Below, piece after piece: positions 25,631-34,792 of a stretch of 64,000 bases of DNA (its first letter is position 1; each line of letters begins with the position of its first letter). The position numbers and the translations under genes are program-made. Source of the DNA: Caballeronia peredens (GTDB lineage: Bacteria > Pseudomonadota > Gammaproteobacteria > Burkholderiales > Burkholderiaceae); contig FCOH02000024.1 of assembly GCA_001544595.2 (NCBI GenBank), positions 23,639 through 87,638 of the forward strand, written 5' to 3'. The notes below the pieces were generated by a model. That model searched no databases, had not been told where the DNA came from, and saw nothing but the letters and a program-made list of their open reading frames with translations.

Positions 25631-27006
25631 CTTCGATACGCCGATGGCTGCTCGGCTGGCTCATCTTCGGTCTCGCCATCGCGTGCCTGATCGCGGGCTT
25701 CGGCATATTCAGCGCCGCGCGGCTTGAGGCGGGCGAACTCTTCGACTATGAATTGCGTACCGTCGCGCTTTCGCTGCCGCATAACATCACCGCCGACGAT
25801 GTCGCGCAGGGCCGCAATCCGGAACTGCATGGCATCGCGGACGACCGGCTCGTCATCGATATCTGGGACCGCTCGGGGCGCCTCATTTATCACTCGCCGC
25901 ACGAACCCGCGCTGCCGCGCTTCGGCGAAGGCTTCAGATCGGCGGAGCGCGAGGGCTATCGCTGGCGCGCGTTCGGCATCGCGGAGCCGGAGCGCTTCGT
26001 GCAAGTGGCACAGCCGTATTTCATTCGCGACGATCTCGCGATCACGCTTGCGTTGCGCACCATCTGGCCGCTCGCGCTGCTGATTCCGGCGATCGTCGTG
26101 ATCGTGCTGCTCGTCGTTGCGCGCGGGCTTTCGCCGGTGCGCTGGCTGTCGCAGTCGCTCGCCGCGCGCTCGCCGGAATCGCTCGAGCCGATCACGTTCG
26201 CGAGGCCGATGCCGGACGAATTGCGTCCACTCGTCGATGCGCTGAACGATCTTCTCATGCGTCTGAGCGAGGCATCGCAGGCGCAGCGCTCGTTCGTCGC
26301 GGATGCGGCGCATGAACTGCGCACGCCGCTCGCCGCGCTCAAGCTGCAGATCCAGGGCGCGATCAGCGAAGGCTCGCTCAATGTCGACGGTGCGACGCTC
26401 GCGAAGATCGACGGCCGGCTGAACCGGATCATCCATCTCGCGCAGCAATTGCTGAGCATGGCGCGCGAGGATGCCGCGCGCGAGGCCGCCATCGCGCCGA
26501 TGAGCCTGCGCACGCTGTGCGAACTGCGCGTGAGCGATTTTTCGCTGCTCGCCGAGGCCAAGTCGATCGATCTCGGACTCGAACTGGAAAACGCGCAAGG
26601 CGAGCACGACGCTTACACCGTCATGGGCGACACGCACGCGCTCGCCGTGCTCGTGAACAATCTCGTCGACAACGCGATTCGCCACACGCCGAAGGGCGGC
26701 CGCGTCGATGTGACGCTGCGCCGCGAGACGGACGGCATCGTGCTGACGGTCATCGACAGTGGCCCGGGCATAGCCGAGAGCGAGATCGATCGCGTGTGCG
26801 ACCGTTTCTATCGTTGCGTGGGCACGGCGGGGCAGGGCAGCGGACTCGGTCTCGCGATTGCGTTGCGCGTCGCGCAGCGTCATCACGCGACGCTCGATGT
26901 GAAGAATCGCGACGGCGCGAGCGGACTGATCGTGGCGGTGCGCGACCTGCGCGCGGCGTCGGCGCATACGCGCACGAAAGATATCGTCAGTGGAATGCAT
27001 GCCTGA
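25627..27006 (+). CDS. Sensor histidine kinase, QseC/PmrB type
   Basis: This 459-residue kinase has two membrane segments (about 8-32 and 139-164) flanking a periplasmic sensor of about 105 residues (LEAGELFDYELRTVALSLPH). It then has a HAMP-like linker, the HisKA H-box AAHELRTPLAALKLQIQG, N-box NNLVDNAIRHTPKGG, G1 DSGPGIAESE and G2 GSGLGLAIA. It acts with the upstream regulator, whose end it overlaps. The sensor lacks an obvious acidic Fe3+/polymyxin-type motif, so its signal is unknown. Confidence 0.93.
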   Translation: MTSIRRWLLGWLIFGLAIACLIAGFGIFSAARLEAGELFDYELRTVALSLPHNITADDVAQGRNPELHGIADDRLVIDIWDRSGRLIYHSPHEPALPRFGEGFRSAEREGYRWRAFGIAEPERFVQVAQPYFIRDDLAITLALRTIWPLALLIPAIVVIVLLVVARGLSPVRWLSQSLAARSPESLEPITFARPMPDELRPLVDALNDLLMRLSEASQAQRSFVADAAHELRTPLAALKLQIQGAISEGSLNVDGATLAKIDGRLNRIIHLAQQLLSMAREDAAREAAIAPMSLRTLCELRVSDFSLLAEAKSIDLGLELENAQGEHDAYTVMGDTHALAVLVNNLVDNAIRHTPKGGRVDVTLRRETDGIVLTVIDSGPGIAESEIDRVCDRFYRCVGTAGQGSGLGLAIALRVAQRHHATLDVKNRDGASGLIVAVRDLRAASAHTRTKDIVSGMHA

Positions 27007-27087
27007 ATGAAAGCGCAAGAAGCGGGGCCTGCTTGCGCCGCTCCGGTGCGATGCTTGTCATCCGACGTTTTCATGGGTGCATCGATC

Positions 27088-27315
27088 ATGATGAAGCCGC
27101 GTCTTTTTTTCTCATGCGTGTGCCTCGTGTGGTTGGGCGCGGCGCATGCGACGGATGCCGTCGCGCCCGAAGCGGCCTCGGCCGCAGCCTCCGAAGCCAA
27201 GACATTGAAAGAGCGTCTCGGCGACAAAGCAAGCGACGAACAACGGGTGGACAATTGCAAGGTGCCCGCGGATCGACGCGGCACGAAGGTTCGTCCGGAT
27301 ACGTGCGCGCACTGA
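27088..27315 (+). CDS. Small exported protein of unknown function
   Basis: This 75-residue protein starts MMKPRLFFSCVCLVWLGAAHA, a signal peptide with a clear AHA cleavage site. The mature part is alanine-rich and then charged (KTLKERLGDKASDEQRVDNCKVP), with two cysteines that could form a disulphide. It begins 81 bp after the kinase stop on the same strand and may be a last, rarely noticed member of the two-component operon. Function unknown. Confidence 0.6.
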   Translation: MMKPRLFFSCVCLVWLGAAHATDAVAPEAASAAASEAKTLKERLGDKASDEQRVDNCKVPADRRGTKVRPDTCAH

Positions 27316-27377
27316 AGCCAGTGCGTTTGTGGTACCTTCGTGGGCGAACCGTTTCGTACAAATTAAAGGAGCCCGCC

Positions 27378-28424
27378 TTGTCTTCCACTCAAGCCGCATC
27401 CGTCCTTCGCCTCGGCATTCTCGGCGGCGCGAATATCGCCAGGCAATTCACGCGCGACGTCAGGCCGAGCCAGACCGTGAGCGTCGTCGCCGTCGCGAGC
27501 CGCAGCGACGACACCGCGAAAGCCTTCGCCGAAGCCAATGGAATCGAACGATGGTTCGGCAGTTATGACGCGCTGCTCGCGAGCCCGGATATCGATGCCG
27601 TCTATATTCCGCTGCCCAACAGCCTGCACGCCGAATGGGCGATCAAGGCCGCCGCGCACGGCAAGCACATCCTGTGCGAGAAACCGCTCGCGCTCGATCG
27701 CGACGAAGCCGTCCGCATGTTCGAAGCCGCCGATCGGCACGGCATCATGCTGCTCGAAGCGTTCCCGTACTATTTCCAGCCGCAGACCGCCGCGATGATG
27801 TCGCTGATCGGCGAAGGCGCCATCGGCAACGTGCGCGCCATGCAGGCGAGTTTCGGCTTCACGGTGGGCAATCCCGGCGCGAACATCCGCATGAAGCCCG
27901 AACTCGGCGGCGGTGCGCTGCTCGATGCCGGCAGCTATCCGCTGAGCCTGATTCGCCTCGTGATGGGAAGCGCGCCGCAGCGCGTCGATGCCGTCGCGAC
28001 ATGGGCGGACAGCAACGTCGACATCAGTCTCATGGCGACGCTGATTTACGCCGATGGCCGGCGCGCGCAAGTCTCCTGCTCGATGGATGCGGCCAATCAC
28101 CGGTTCGCGACGATCATCGGCACACAGGGCACCATCGACACCGAATACCTCAATCACACGAGCGACCAGACGACGGGCCATCCTCACGGCTACTTGCCGA
28201 GCCAGTTGCGCGTGCGGCGCGGCATTCCGAATTCGGTGCCGTTCGAACCGGTTGCATCGGAGACGGGCAGCGGCTTCTTCTTCGCGGCGGAGAGCTTCGC
28301 GCGCATGATCGCCGCGCACGACACCGCGGCGATCGAGTATTACGCACAAGTGAGCCTGGACAATGCCGCGACGCTCGCTGCGATCATCGAGAGCGCGCGC
28401 AGCGAGAAGCCCGTCACGCTTTGA
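27378..28424 (+). CDS. Gfo/Idh/MocA-family oxidoreductase
   Basis: This 348-residue NAD(P)-dependent oxidoreductase starts at a TTG (27378) that sits 8 bases after AAAGGAG. It has the Rossmann motif LGILGGANIAR, the family motif HILCEKPLAL (the EKP lysine being catalytic), and GGGALLDAGSYPL with the conserved Asp. Relatives act on sugars, inositol, or dihydrodiols. No neighbouring gene identifies the substrate. Confidence 0.88.
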   Translation: MSSTQAASVLRLGILGGANIARQFTRDVRPSQTVSVVAVASRSDDTAKAFAEANGIERWFGSYDALLASPDIDAVYIPLPNSLHAEWAIKAAAHGKHILCEKPLALDRDEAVRMFEAADRHGIMLLEAFPYYFQPQTAAMMSLIGEGAIGNVRAMQASFGFTVGNPGANIRMKPELGGGALLDAGSYPLSLIRLVMGSAPQRVDAVATWADSNVDISLMATLIYADGRRAQVSCSMDAANHRFATIIGTQGTIDTEYLNHTSDQTTGHPHGYLPSQLRVRRGIPNSVPFEPVASETGSGFFFAAESFARMIAAHDTAAIEYYAQVSLDNAATLAAIIESARSEKPVTL

Positions 28425-28518
28425 AGTCGCGCGTCGCGATTCGCGTCGAGTGCACGTTCACGCGCCGTCGCGGCGCGTGAAAGATGAGCGCGACTTCCCC
28501 ATCACCAGCGATTTCGGA

Positions 28519-28553
28519 TTGACTCCCACCGATTCTCTGACTACAGTCAGAGA
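28519..28553 (+). promoter_or_regulatory. Promoter covered by a 20-bp inverted repeat (leaderless start)
   Basis: TTGACT (28519-28524), 17-bp spacer, TACAGT (28542-28547) form a sigma-70-type promoter. The predicted start site is 7-8 bp later, at the A of the ATG (28555). A perfect inverted repeat TCTCTGACT-AC-AGTCAGAGA (28534-28553) covers the -10. There is no Shine-Dalgarno between, so the transcript is predicted to be leaderless. Confidence 0.65.
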
Positions 28554-28554
28554 T

Positions 28555-29439
28555 ATGAACCCGTCCGACATCAGCCAGATTCGCAGTTTCAACCGCACCG
28601 TTGCGGAGGGCATCGGCGCGCTCAGCGATCATTTTCTCGGGCGCGGCCGGCCGATGGGCGAGTCGCGGCTGCTCTGGGAAATCGGAGCAGACGGCGCCGA
28701 TCTTCGCGTACTGCGCGAGCGCCTCGGTCTCGATTCCGGCTATCTGAGCCGCACGCTCGCTTCACTGGAGCGGCAAGCCCTGATTGCCGTCGATGTCCGC
28801 CCGGACGATCGCAGGGTGCGTCGCGCGCGCCTCACCGACGCGGGCCGCGTCGAACGCGAGGAACTCGAACGGCTCTCGGACGCGGTCGCCGGCGCAATGC
28901 TGAAGCCCCTGAGCGAAGCGCAACGTCGCAGGCTGATCGTGGCGATGTCTGAAGTGCAACGCCTGCTTCAGCCATCGCTGACGCGCTTCACGATCGAAGA
29001 TCCCGCGAGCGACGACGCGCGATGGTGCATCGGCCAGTATTTCGACGAACTGGCCGCGCGCTTCGAGTCGGGCTTCGATCCGTCGATCAGCCTGTCCGCC
29101 GATGCGGACGAACTCACGGTACCGAACGGCGCGTTGATCGTGGCGAGGCTTCACGGCGCGGCGATCGGCTGCGTCGCGCTCAAGTATCACGGCAAGGCGC
29201 CCGCCGAGTTGAAGCGAATGTGGGTAAGCGCATCGGCGCGCGGCATGGGCGTCGGCCGGCGCTTGCTCGAAGAAGCCGAGATGCACGCGCGCGAGAGCGG
29301 CGCCACGGCCGTTCGCCTCGAGACGAACAAGGCGCTGAAGGAAGCAATCGAGTTGTATCGGCGGTCGGGGTATAACGAGGTCGATCCGTTCAGCACGGAG
29401 CCCTATGCCGATCACTGGTTCGAGAAACCGCTACGCTGA
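28555..29439 (+). CDS. MarR-GNAT fusion regulator
   Basis: This 294-residue protein has a MarR domain (about residues 1-140: RFNRTVAEGIGALSDHFLG-like start, GLDSGYLSRTLASLERQALI, RPDDRRVRRARLTDAG) and a C-terminal GNAT domain (about 150-290: RMWVSASARGMGVGRRLLEE acetyl-CoA loop, ELYRRSGYNEV). It may sense or acetylate a small metabolite. The start at 28555 is set by the family N-terminus; no Shine-Dalgarno is visible and the promoter points to a leaderless mRNA. Its 3' end overlaps the convergent LysR gene by 9 bp. Confidence 0.9.
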   Translation: MNPSDISQIRSFNRTVAEGIGALSDHFLGRGRPMGESRLLWEIGADGADLRVLRERLGLDSGYLSRTLASLERQALIAVDVRPDDRRVRRARLTDAGRVEREELERLSDAVAGAMLKPLSEAQRRRLIVAMSEVQRLLQPSLTRFTIEDPASDDARWCIGQYFDELAARFESGFDPSISLSADADELTVPNGALIVARLHGAAIGCVALKYHGKAPAELKRMWVSASARGMGVGRRLLEEAEMHARESGATAVRLETNKALKEAIELYRRSGYNEVDPFSTEPYADHWFEKPLR

Positions 29440-30357
29440 GCGGCCCTGCGTGTCCGTAAGCGCGATGACGAGATCGAGAAACGCACGCGTCTTCGCGGGC
29501 GGATGATGCCGCGACGGATGAAACGCATAGAGCGGAAAGCGCTCGTCGGGCCAGTCGGGGAAGAGATCGACGAGCTTTCCGTCGGCGAGCAGTTTCTCCG
29601 AGCCGAGCTCGAGAATCTGCGCGACGCCATAGCCCGAGAGACACGCGCTCAGCATCGTACCGACATCGTTCAGCGTGAGGCGGCCGCGCGTGGCGACGGT
29701 CACGCGCTTCCTCTTGCGATGAAACTCCCACACGAACGGCCGCCCCGTCTCCGGATCGCGGAACTCGATGCAGGTGTGCGCGTCATCACTGAGCGCTTGC
29801 GGTGTCGCGGGCTTGCCGCATCGTTTGATATACGACGGCGCCGCGACGGTTCGCACGCGCGTGTCGAGCAGCTTGCGTCCGACCAGACTCGAATTGCGCG
29901 GCTCGCCGAAGCGGATCGCGAGATCGAAGCCGTCCGCGATCATGTCGCCGAGCCGGTCGCTCGTGATGAGTTCGAGTTCCAGATCGGCATGCGTCTTCAA
30001 GAACGCATCGAGTTTCGGTCCCAGCACGAGCCGCGAGAAGATCGGATCGACGTTCACGCGCAGGCGTCCGCGCACGGCTGTCGCGCTGCCCGAAGCGATC
30101 GCGGCCGCTTCTTCGAGACCGACGAGATGCGGCATCACCTGCTCGAAGAAACGCCGGCCGTCATCGGTCAGAGACACACTGCGTGTCGTGCGATCGAAGA
30201 GACGAATCTTCAGACGCGCTTCGAGACGCGAGACGGCCCGGCTCACACCGGGCTGCGACATGCCGAGGCGATCGCCGGCCGCGGCGAAAGTACCCGCATC
30301 GACGATGGCGGCGAACACGCTGATGCCGTTGAGGATGCGTTCGTTGAAGCCGGCCAT
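29431..30357 (-). CDS. LysR-family transcriptional regulator
   Basis: This 308-residue LysR regulator of the large short-chain/efflux-associated group has its HTH at about residues 10-65 (TFAAAGDRLGMSQPGVSRAV) and the effector domain with GFDLAIRFGEPRNSSLVGRK, a motif common in this subgroup. It diverges from a short-chain dehydrogenase gene 107 bp away, which it probably regulates. Confidence 0.9.
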   Translation of the reverse strand: MAGFNERILNGISVFAAIVDAGTFAAAGDRLGMSQPGVSRAVSRLEARLKIRLFDRTTRSVSLTDDGRRFFEQVMPHLVGLEEAAAIASGSATAVRGRLRVNVDPIFSRLVLGPKLDAFLKTHADLELELITSDRLGDMIADGFDLAIRFGEPRNSSLVGRKLLDTRVRTVAAPSYIKRCGKPATPQALSDDAHTCIEFRDPETGRPFVWEFHRKRKRVTVATRGRLTLNDVGTMLSACLSGYGVAQILELGSEKLLADGKLVDLFPDWPDERFPLYAFHPSRHHPPAKTRAFLDLVIALTDTQGRSA

Positions 30358-30464
30358 TCATGCCTCCGCGTCATGGATCAAATGGCTTTCATGTTATCGC
30401 GAAGCGATGCTGAGGCGCGCAGAATGGTCATCGTTCAATCGGCTGATACGAAAGGAGGATGGCT

Positions 30465-31241
30465 ATGGCGCGGGTTTTCATCACGGGATCGACGGACGGG
30501 CTCGGCGCGATGTCGGCGCGACTTCTGATCGGCGAAGGTCATCGTGTCGTGCTGCATGCACGCAATGCGTCACGCGCGGACGACGCTCATGCCGCCGTGG
30601 CGAATGCGGAGGCGATCGTCACGGGCGATCTGTCGACCATCGACGCGATGCGCGACGTCGCCGAGCAAGTGAACCGGCTCGGGCGTTTCGACGCGATCAT
30701 CCACAACGTGGGCATCGGTTATCGCGAGCCGCGCCGCATCGAAACCGCGGACGGACTTTCTCACGTGTTCGCGACCAACGTGCTCGCGCCGTACGTGCTG
30801 ACGGCGTTGATTGCGAAACCGGCAAGGCTCGTTTATCTCAGCTCGGGCATGCATCACGGATCGCGCGCGAATCTCGACGATATCGACTGGACGCAGCGCC
30901 GCTGGAACGGTGCGCAGGCGTATGCGGAGAGCAAGTTCATGGACGTGCTGCTCGCGCTTGCCGTCGCGCGGCGTTGGCCGGATGTGTTGTCGAACGTGCT
31001 GGAGCCGGGATGGGTGCCGACGAAGATGGGCGGACCTTCCGCGCCCGACGATCTCGACCTTGCGCATCGCACGCAGGCATGGCTCGCCGTCAGCGACGAT
31101 CACACCGCACGCGTGAGCGGACGCTACTTCTTCCACACGCGTGAACGCGCCTGCGATCCGTCGGCGCGCGACGAAGCGCTCCAGGACGAGTTGATCGCAA
31201 TTTGCGAGCGTTTGTCCGGGGTGAAGCTCGAATCGCGCTGA
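30465..31241 (+). CDS. Short-chain dehydrogenase/reductase
   Basis: This is a 258-residue SDR. The NAD(P) motif VFITGSTDGLGAMSAR is a TGxxxGxG variant, and the catalytic triad region shows YLSSGMHHG and YAESKFM (YxxxK). A very strong AAAGGAGG lies 6 bases before the ATG at 30465; an ATG at 30459 abuts it too closely. Homologues oxidise or reduce aldehydes and ketones. It is the probable target of the divergent LysR. Confidence 0.9.
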   Translation: MARVFITGSTDGLGAMSARLLIGEGHRVVLHARNASRADDAHAAVANAEAIVTGDLSTIDAMRDVAEQVNRLGRFDAIIHNVGIGYREPRRIETADGLSHVFATNVLAPYVLTALIAKPARLVYLSSGMHHGSRANLDDIDWTQRRWNGAQAYAESKFMDVLLALAVARRWPDVLSNVLEPGWVPTKMGGPSAPDDLDLAHRTQAWLAVSDDHTARVSGRYFFHTRERACDPSARDEALQDELIAICERLSGVKLESR

Positions 31242-31333
31242 GGCGGAGGAAATGTCATCGCGGATTTTGGAGGGAATCGAGCGACGCCACGGAAAGCGTC
31301 GCGCTATCGAAGCGCATATGGAAGAAGATCTGC

Positions 31334-32011
31334 TCAAGGACGGCGCAAGAGCATGCGTGGCTTCACGCCGAGCACTTCGGCCTGGCGCACGAGATCGACG
31401 ACGGAGCGCACTGCCATCTTGCGCATGACGCGGCCGCGATGCAGCTTGATGGTGATTTCGCTCACATGCATTTGGTCGGCAATCTGCTTGTTCAGCAGGC
31501 CGCCCAGCACGAATTCGAGCACTTCGCGCTCACGCGGCGTCAGCAATTCGAAACGGCCGCGCAATTCGATGGTCGACGATTCCACCAATAGCCGCTCGGC
31601 ATGGTGCTGCAAGGCCCGCGCGACGGCGTCGAGCATGTCCTGCTCGCGAAACGGCTTGGCGAAGAAATCGAATGCGCCCGCTTTCATTGCCTTCACCGAC
31701 ATCTCCACGTCGGGATAACCGGTAATGAAGAGAACGGGAATGTGCGGCGCGATTTTGGCGACCGCCTGCTGAAACACGAGCCCGCTTTCACCGCGCAGCC
31801 TGACGTCGAGAATCAGGCAGCTTGGAATGCGTTCGCGCGTGAAGTCGACGAACTCGTGCGGCGAGCCGAAGACCTGTACGCGATGACCGACCGAGCGCAA
31901 CAGGCTGCCCAGCGACATCCGCACGTCTTCGTCGTCATCGATGATGTAGACGATTGACTGAGGATGCGTGGCGTCGTCGGGTCCCGAAATCGAAGTCATC
32001 GTTGTCGTCAT
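31334..32011 (-). CDS. FixJ/TodT-type response regulator, orphan
   Basis: This 225-residue regulator has a receiver domain (Asp in CLILDVRLRGESG, Lys in DFFAKPFREQDML) and a LuxR-type HTH (ELLTPREREVLEFVLGGLLN, KQIADQMHVSEITIKLHRGR). This is the FixJ/NodW/TodT group, which pairs with PAS-containing kinases. No histidine kinase gene lies on either side, so its partner is unlinked. It ends near the SDR gene and starts 14 bp from the ornithine cyclodeaminase end, on the same strand. Confidence 0.92.
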   Translation of the reverse strand: MTTTMTSISGPDDATHPQSIVYIIDDDEDVRMSLGSLLRSVGHRVQVFGSPHEFVDFTRERIPSCLILDVRLRGESGLVFQQAVAKIAPHIPVLFITGYPDVEMSVKAMKAGAFDFFAKPFREQDMLDAVARALQHHAERLLVESSTIELRGRFELLTPREREVLEFVLGGLLNKQIADQMHVSEITIKLHRGRVMRKMAVRSVVDLVRQAEVLGVKPRMLLRRP

Positions 32012-32025
32012 CCGCGCGCGCAGTG

Positions 32026-33102
32026 TCAGTGCCTGACGGCATCGGCCTGAGCGAGGATTGCCGGGTTCAACCGCGCACCCAGTCGGGCATCCATCGCTAG
32101 CCCGTACAAGTCCTTCGGGTCGTGCGGGTCCGGAATCAGGTCAAGCTCAAAGCCGATGTCGCGCTCGCGCGAGATCGTATGAAGGTAACGTAGTGCCGAG
32201 AAATCCTCGAGCGCAAATCCGACGGAATCGAATACCGTAACCTGCGATGACGATTCGCGTCCTTTTTCCTGACCCGATACGATCCGCTGAAATTCGACTA
32301 CCGGAAATTCTGCAGGGAGCTGCTGTATATCGCCTTCGATACGCGTCTGTGGCTCGTACTCGACTATCACGCGAGCGCGTCGCAGGACGTCAGCGTGCAA
32401 TTCGGTTTTGCCCGGACAGTCACCGCCGACCGCGTTGATATGCATGCCGTCCTCGATCATTTCCGGCGTGAGGATGGTCGCATTGGTTTTGTCGGCCGTC
32501 ACGGTGGTGACGATGTCGGCTCCGCGCACGGCTTCGGCGATGGATGAACAAGGAATCACACGCAGACCGCGCAAATGTGCGAGGTTGCAGACCAGCTTGT
32601 CCCGGGCGTTTTCGTCGACATCGAACAGGCGAATCTCATTGATGCCGAGGAGGTGGTGGAATGCGATAGCCTGAAACTCGCTTTGCGCTCCGTTGCCGAT
32701 AAGCGCCATCGAGCGGGAATCCGGGCGCGCGAGGAATCGTGCAAAAAGTGCCGACGTTGCTGCTGTGCGAATCGCGGTGGTCAACGTCATTTCGCTCAAC
32801 AAGAGGGGATAGCCGGTGTCGACATCGGCAAGCACGCCAAACGCCATCACCGTCAACAGGTCGGCCTGAGTGTTCTTTGGATGGCCATTCACATACTTGA
32901 AAGAGTACAGCCTGGCATCCGATGTCGGCATCAGTTCGATGACGCCGTACTTCGAATGACTCGCGAGCCGTGCAGTTTTCTCGAAGGTGTTCCAGCGGCG
33001 ATAGTCCTGTTCGATATAGCTCGCCATCGAAGCGATCATGCGCGGGAGACCTACTTCACGGACGAGCCTGGAAACATCGTTTACATCGATATATCGTGTC
33101 AT
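32026..33102 (-). CDS. Ornithine cyclodeaminase
   Basis: This 358-residue protein matches bacterial ornithine cyclodeaminase (about 350 residues), which converts L-ornithine to L-proline and ammonia with bound NAD+. Key segments are ELMPTSDARLYSFKYVNGHP (substrate site with Lys), ALIGNGAQSEFQAIAF (NAD-binding), and GMHINAVGGDCPGKTEL with the catalytic Asp. The ATG at 33102 follows GGAG; an in-frame start at 33156 overlaps the upstream gene end. It is co-directional with the acetylpolyamine amidohydrolase 50 bp upstream. Confidence 0.92.
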   Translation of the reverse strand: MTRYIDVNDVSRLVREVGLPRMIASMASYIEQDYRRWNTFEKTARLASHSKYGVIELMPTSDARLYSFKYVNGHPKNTQADLLTVMAFGVLADVDTGYPLLLSEMTLTTAIRTAATSALFARFLARPDSRSMALIGNGAQSEFQAIAFHHLLGINEIRLFDVDENARDKLVCNLAHLRGLRVIPCSSIAEAVRGADIVTTVTADKTNATILTPEMIEDGMHINAVGGDCPGKTELHADVLRRARVIVEYEPQTRIEGDIQQLPAEFPVVEFQRIVSGQEKGRESSSQVTVFDSVGFALEDFSALRYLHTISRERDIGFELDLIPDPHDPKDLYGLAMDARLGARLNPAILAQADAVRH

Positions 33103-33152
33103 GTCTGCCACTCCGGTTTTGATGATGTGTGTTGTGGAATCGTCTGGCCGCT

Positions 33153-34184
33153 TCACGCGCGGCCTTCGAAGCCCAACAGCACGTTGACTGCATTGATCCC
33201 GATTTCGTCGACCATGTAACCGCCTTCCATCACGAATAGCGTCGGCAGATCGAATGTCGCCACGATCCGGCCGATGTGCAAAAAGTCGGGCGTGCGCAGA
33301 CGGAAGTGGCTAATGGGATCGCCTTCGAACGTATCGACGCCCAAGGAGATGATCAATGCGTCGGCTCTATGTCGGGCAATGGCGGCGCCCGCTTGCTGAA
33401 GTGCCGCTTCGTAAGCGGCGAACTCGGTATCAGGCGGCAGCGGCAGATTTACGTTGAACCCCGCTCCGGCACCCGCGCCGCGTTCTTCCGCGTGTCCTGA
33501 GAAATAGGGAAACGACACGTTGGGGTCACCGTGAATCGAGACGAACAGCACATCATTGCGTTCGTAAAAGATGTCCTGGGTGCCGTTGCCATGATGGAAG
33601 TCGATGTCGAGAATGACTACGCGCTGCGCACCCTGTTCGATACAGCGCTGCGCGGCGATCGCCGCGTTGTTCAGATAACAGTAGCCCCCCATGTACTCGT
33701 GCCCCGCATGATGGCCCGGTGGCCTGCATAGTGCGAAGGCGGCGCGCGTGCCATCGGACAATGCATCGACGCCCGTCAGCGCAGAATTGGCGCTGGCACG
33801 CGCCGCGTCCCATGTCCCGGCGTTGATGGGCGAACCGGCGTCCATCGAAAAGAATCCAAGCTTGCCGTCGATGAATCGCGGCATGGCCTTGCTTGGCAAA
33901 GCACGTACGGGCCATACCAGCGGCAAGGCCTGGCAGTGTCGGCCAGTGGCTTTCCACTCGTCCCAGGCGCTTGCCAGAAAATCAACGTACCGTTCACTGT
34001 GCGCGCCGATATAGTGGTGGCGCTCATAAGGCGTTGGGCTGACCACGTCGCCAAGCTCCACTGCCTTGACTTGACGGAGCACAGCTTCAGCACGAACCGG
34101 TTTTTCAAAGGACTCGGAGACGGCGCCGTCCTTGAGTTCGACGCCCTGATGTAGAAGATGATCGCTGCTGTAGATAGTGAGCAT
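33153..34184 (-). CDS. aphA: Acetylpolyamine amidohydrolase (histone deacetylase family)
   Basis: This 343-residue class II HDAC-like amidohydrolase has the same length as Mycoplana AphA. The active site is intact: RPPGHHAGHEYMGGYCYLNN (tandem His), DIDFHHGNGTQDIF (zinc Asp/His), SLGVDTFEGDPI (zinc Asp), and EGGY (transition-state Tyr). It deacetylates acetylputrescine, acetylspermidine or similar amides. GGGAG precedes the ATG at 34184. The pair with ornithine cyclodeaminase and the divergent Lrp regulator indicates amine/ornithine catabolism. Confidence 0.92.
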   Translation of the reverse strand: MLTIYSSDHLLHQGVELKDGAVSESFEKPVRAEAVLRQVKAVELGDVVSPTPYERHHYIGAHSERYVDFLASAWDEWKATGRHCQALPLVWPVRALPSKAMPRFIDGKLGFFSMDAGSPINAGTWDAARASANSALTGVDALSDGTRAAFALCRPPGHHAGHEYMGGYCYLNNAAIAAQRCIEQGAQRVVILDIDFHHGNGTQDIFYERNDVLFVSIHGDPNVSFPYFSGHAEERGAGAGAGFNVNLPLPPDTEFAAYEAALQQAGAAIARHRADALIISLGVDTFEGDPISHFRLRTPDFLHIGRIVATFDLPTLFVMEGGYMVDEIGINAVNVLLGFEGRA

Positions 34185-34300
34185 GGCTGGCTCCCGCAAG
34201 GAAACTGGTAAATAGTTTAGCCACGCGTCGCCGCGATAATTTTGCTTTCGGATGCGTCACAGCCTAGACTGATAGAAAGCTTATCTACGAAATGGGTCTT

Positions 34301-34792
34301 ATGAGCACAAAACGCCCAAAGCCCGACATGGATTCCATCGATCGGTCCATGCTGCGCCTGCTCCAGGATGACGCGACGCTTTCCAATGCCGCCCTTGGCG
34401 AGAAGCTGTCGCTGAGCGTGACGCCTTGCTGGCGACGGCGCAAACACCTCGAAGATCAAGGGGTGGTCACCGGCTATCAAGCCAACATTGATCGGCGCGC
34501 CATTGGCTTGGACTTGCTGGCCTTTGTGCACATCCGCATCAATATCCATTCCGACAAGACCGCCGATAACTTCGAAGCCGTCGTTCGCAGCCGGCCGGAA
34601 GTGTTGTCGTGCCACAAGGTCACGGGTGACGCGGACTATATTCTTCAGGTAGTGGCATCCGATCTGGATGCATATGGTGACTTCATCGAGCGTGTCTTGA
34701 GGAAGCAGACGGGCGTCGCGTCGATACAATCGAGCGTCGCGCTGCGTGAGGTCAAATTCTCGTCGAAATTCCCGATACCTGACGAGTCTTGA
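34301..34792 (+). CDS. Lrp/AsnC-family transcriptional regulator
   Basis: This 163-residue regulator has an N-terminal HTH (about residues 8-60: MDSIDRSMLRLLQDDATLSN, KLSLSVTPCWRRRKHLEDQG) and the RAM effector domain (SCHKVTGDADYILQVVASDL). It diverges from the amidohydrolase/cyclodeaminase operon across 116 bp and probably regulates it in response to an amino acid. The start may be the ATG at 34301 or 34292. Confidence 0.92.
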   Translation: MSTKRPKPDMDSIDRSMLRLLQDDATLSNAALGEKLSLSVTPCWRRRKHLEDQGVVTGYQANIDRRAIGLDLLAFVHIRINIHSDKTADNFEAVVRSRPEVLSCHKVTGDADYILQVVASDLDAYGDFIERVLRKQTGVASIQSSVALREVKFSSKFPIPDES

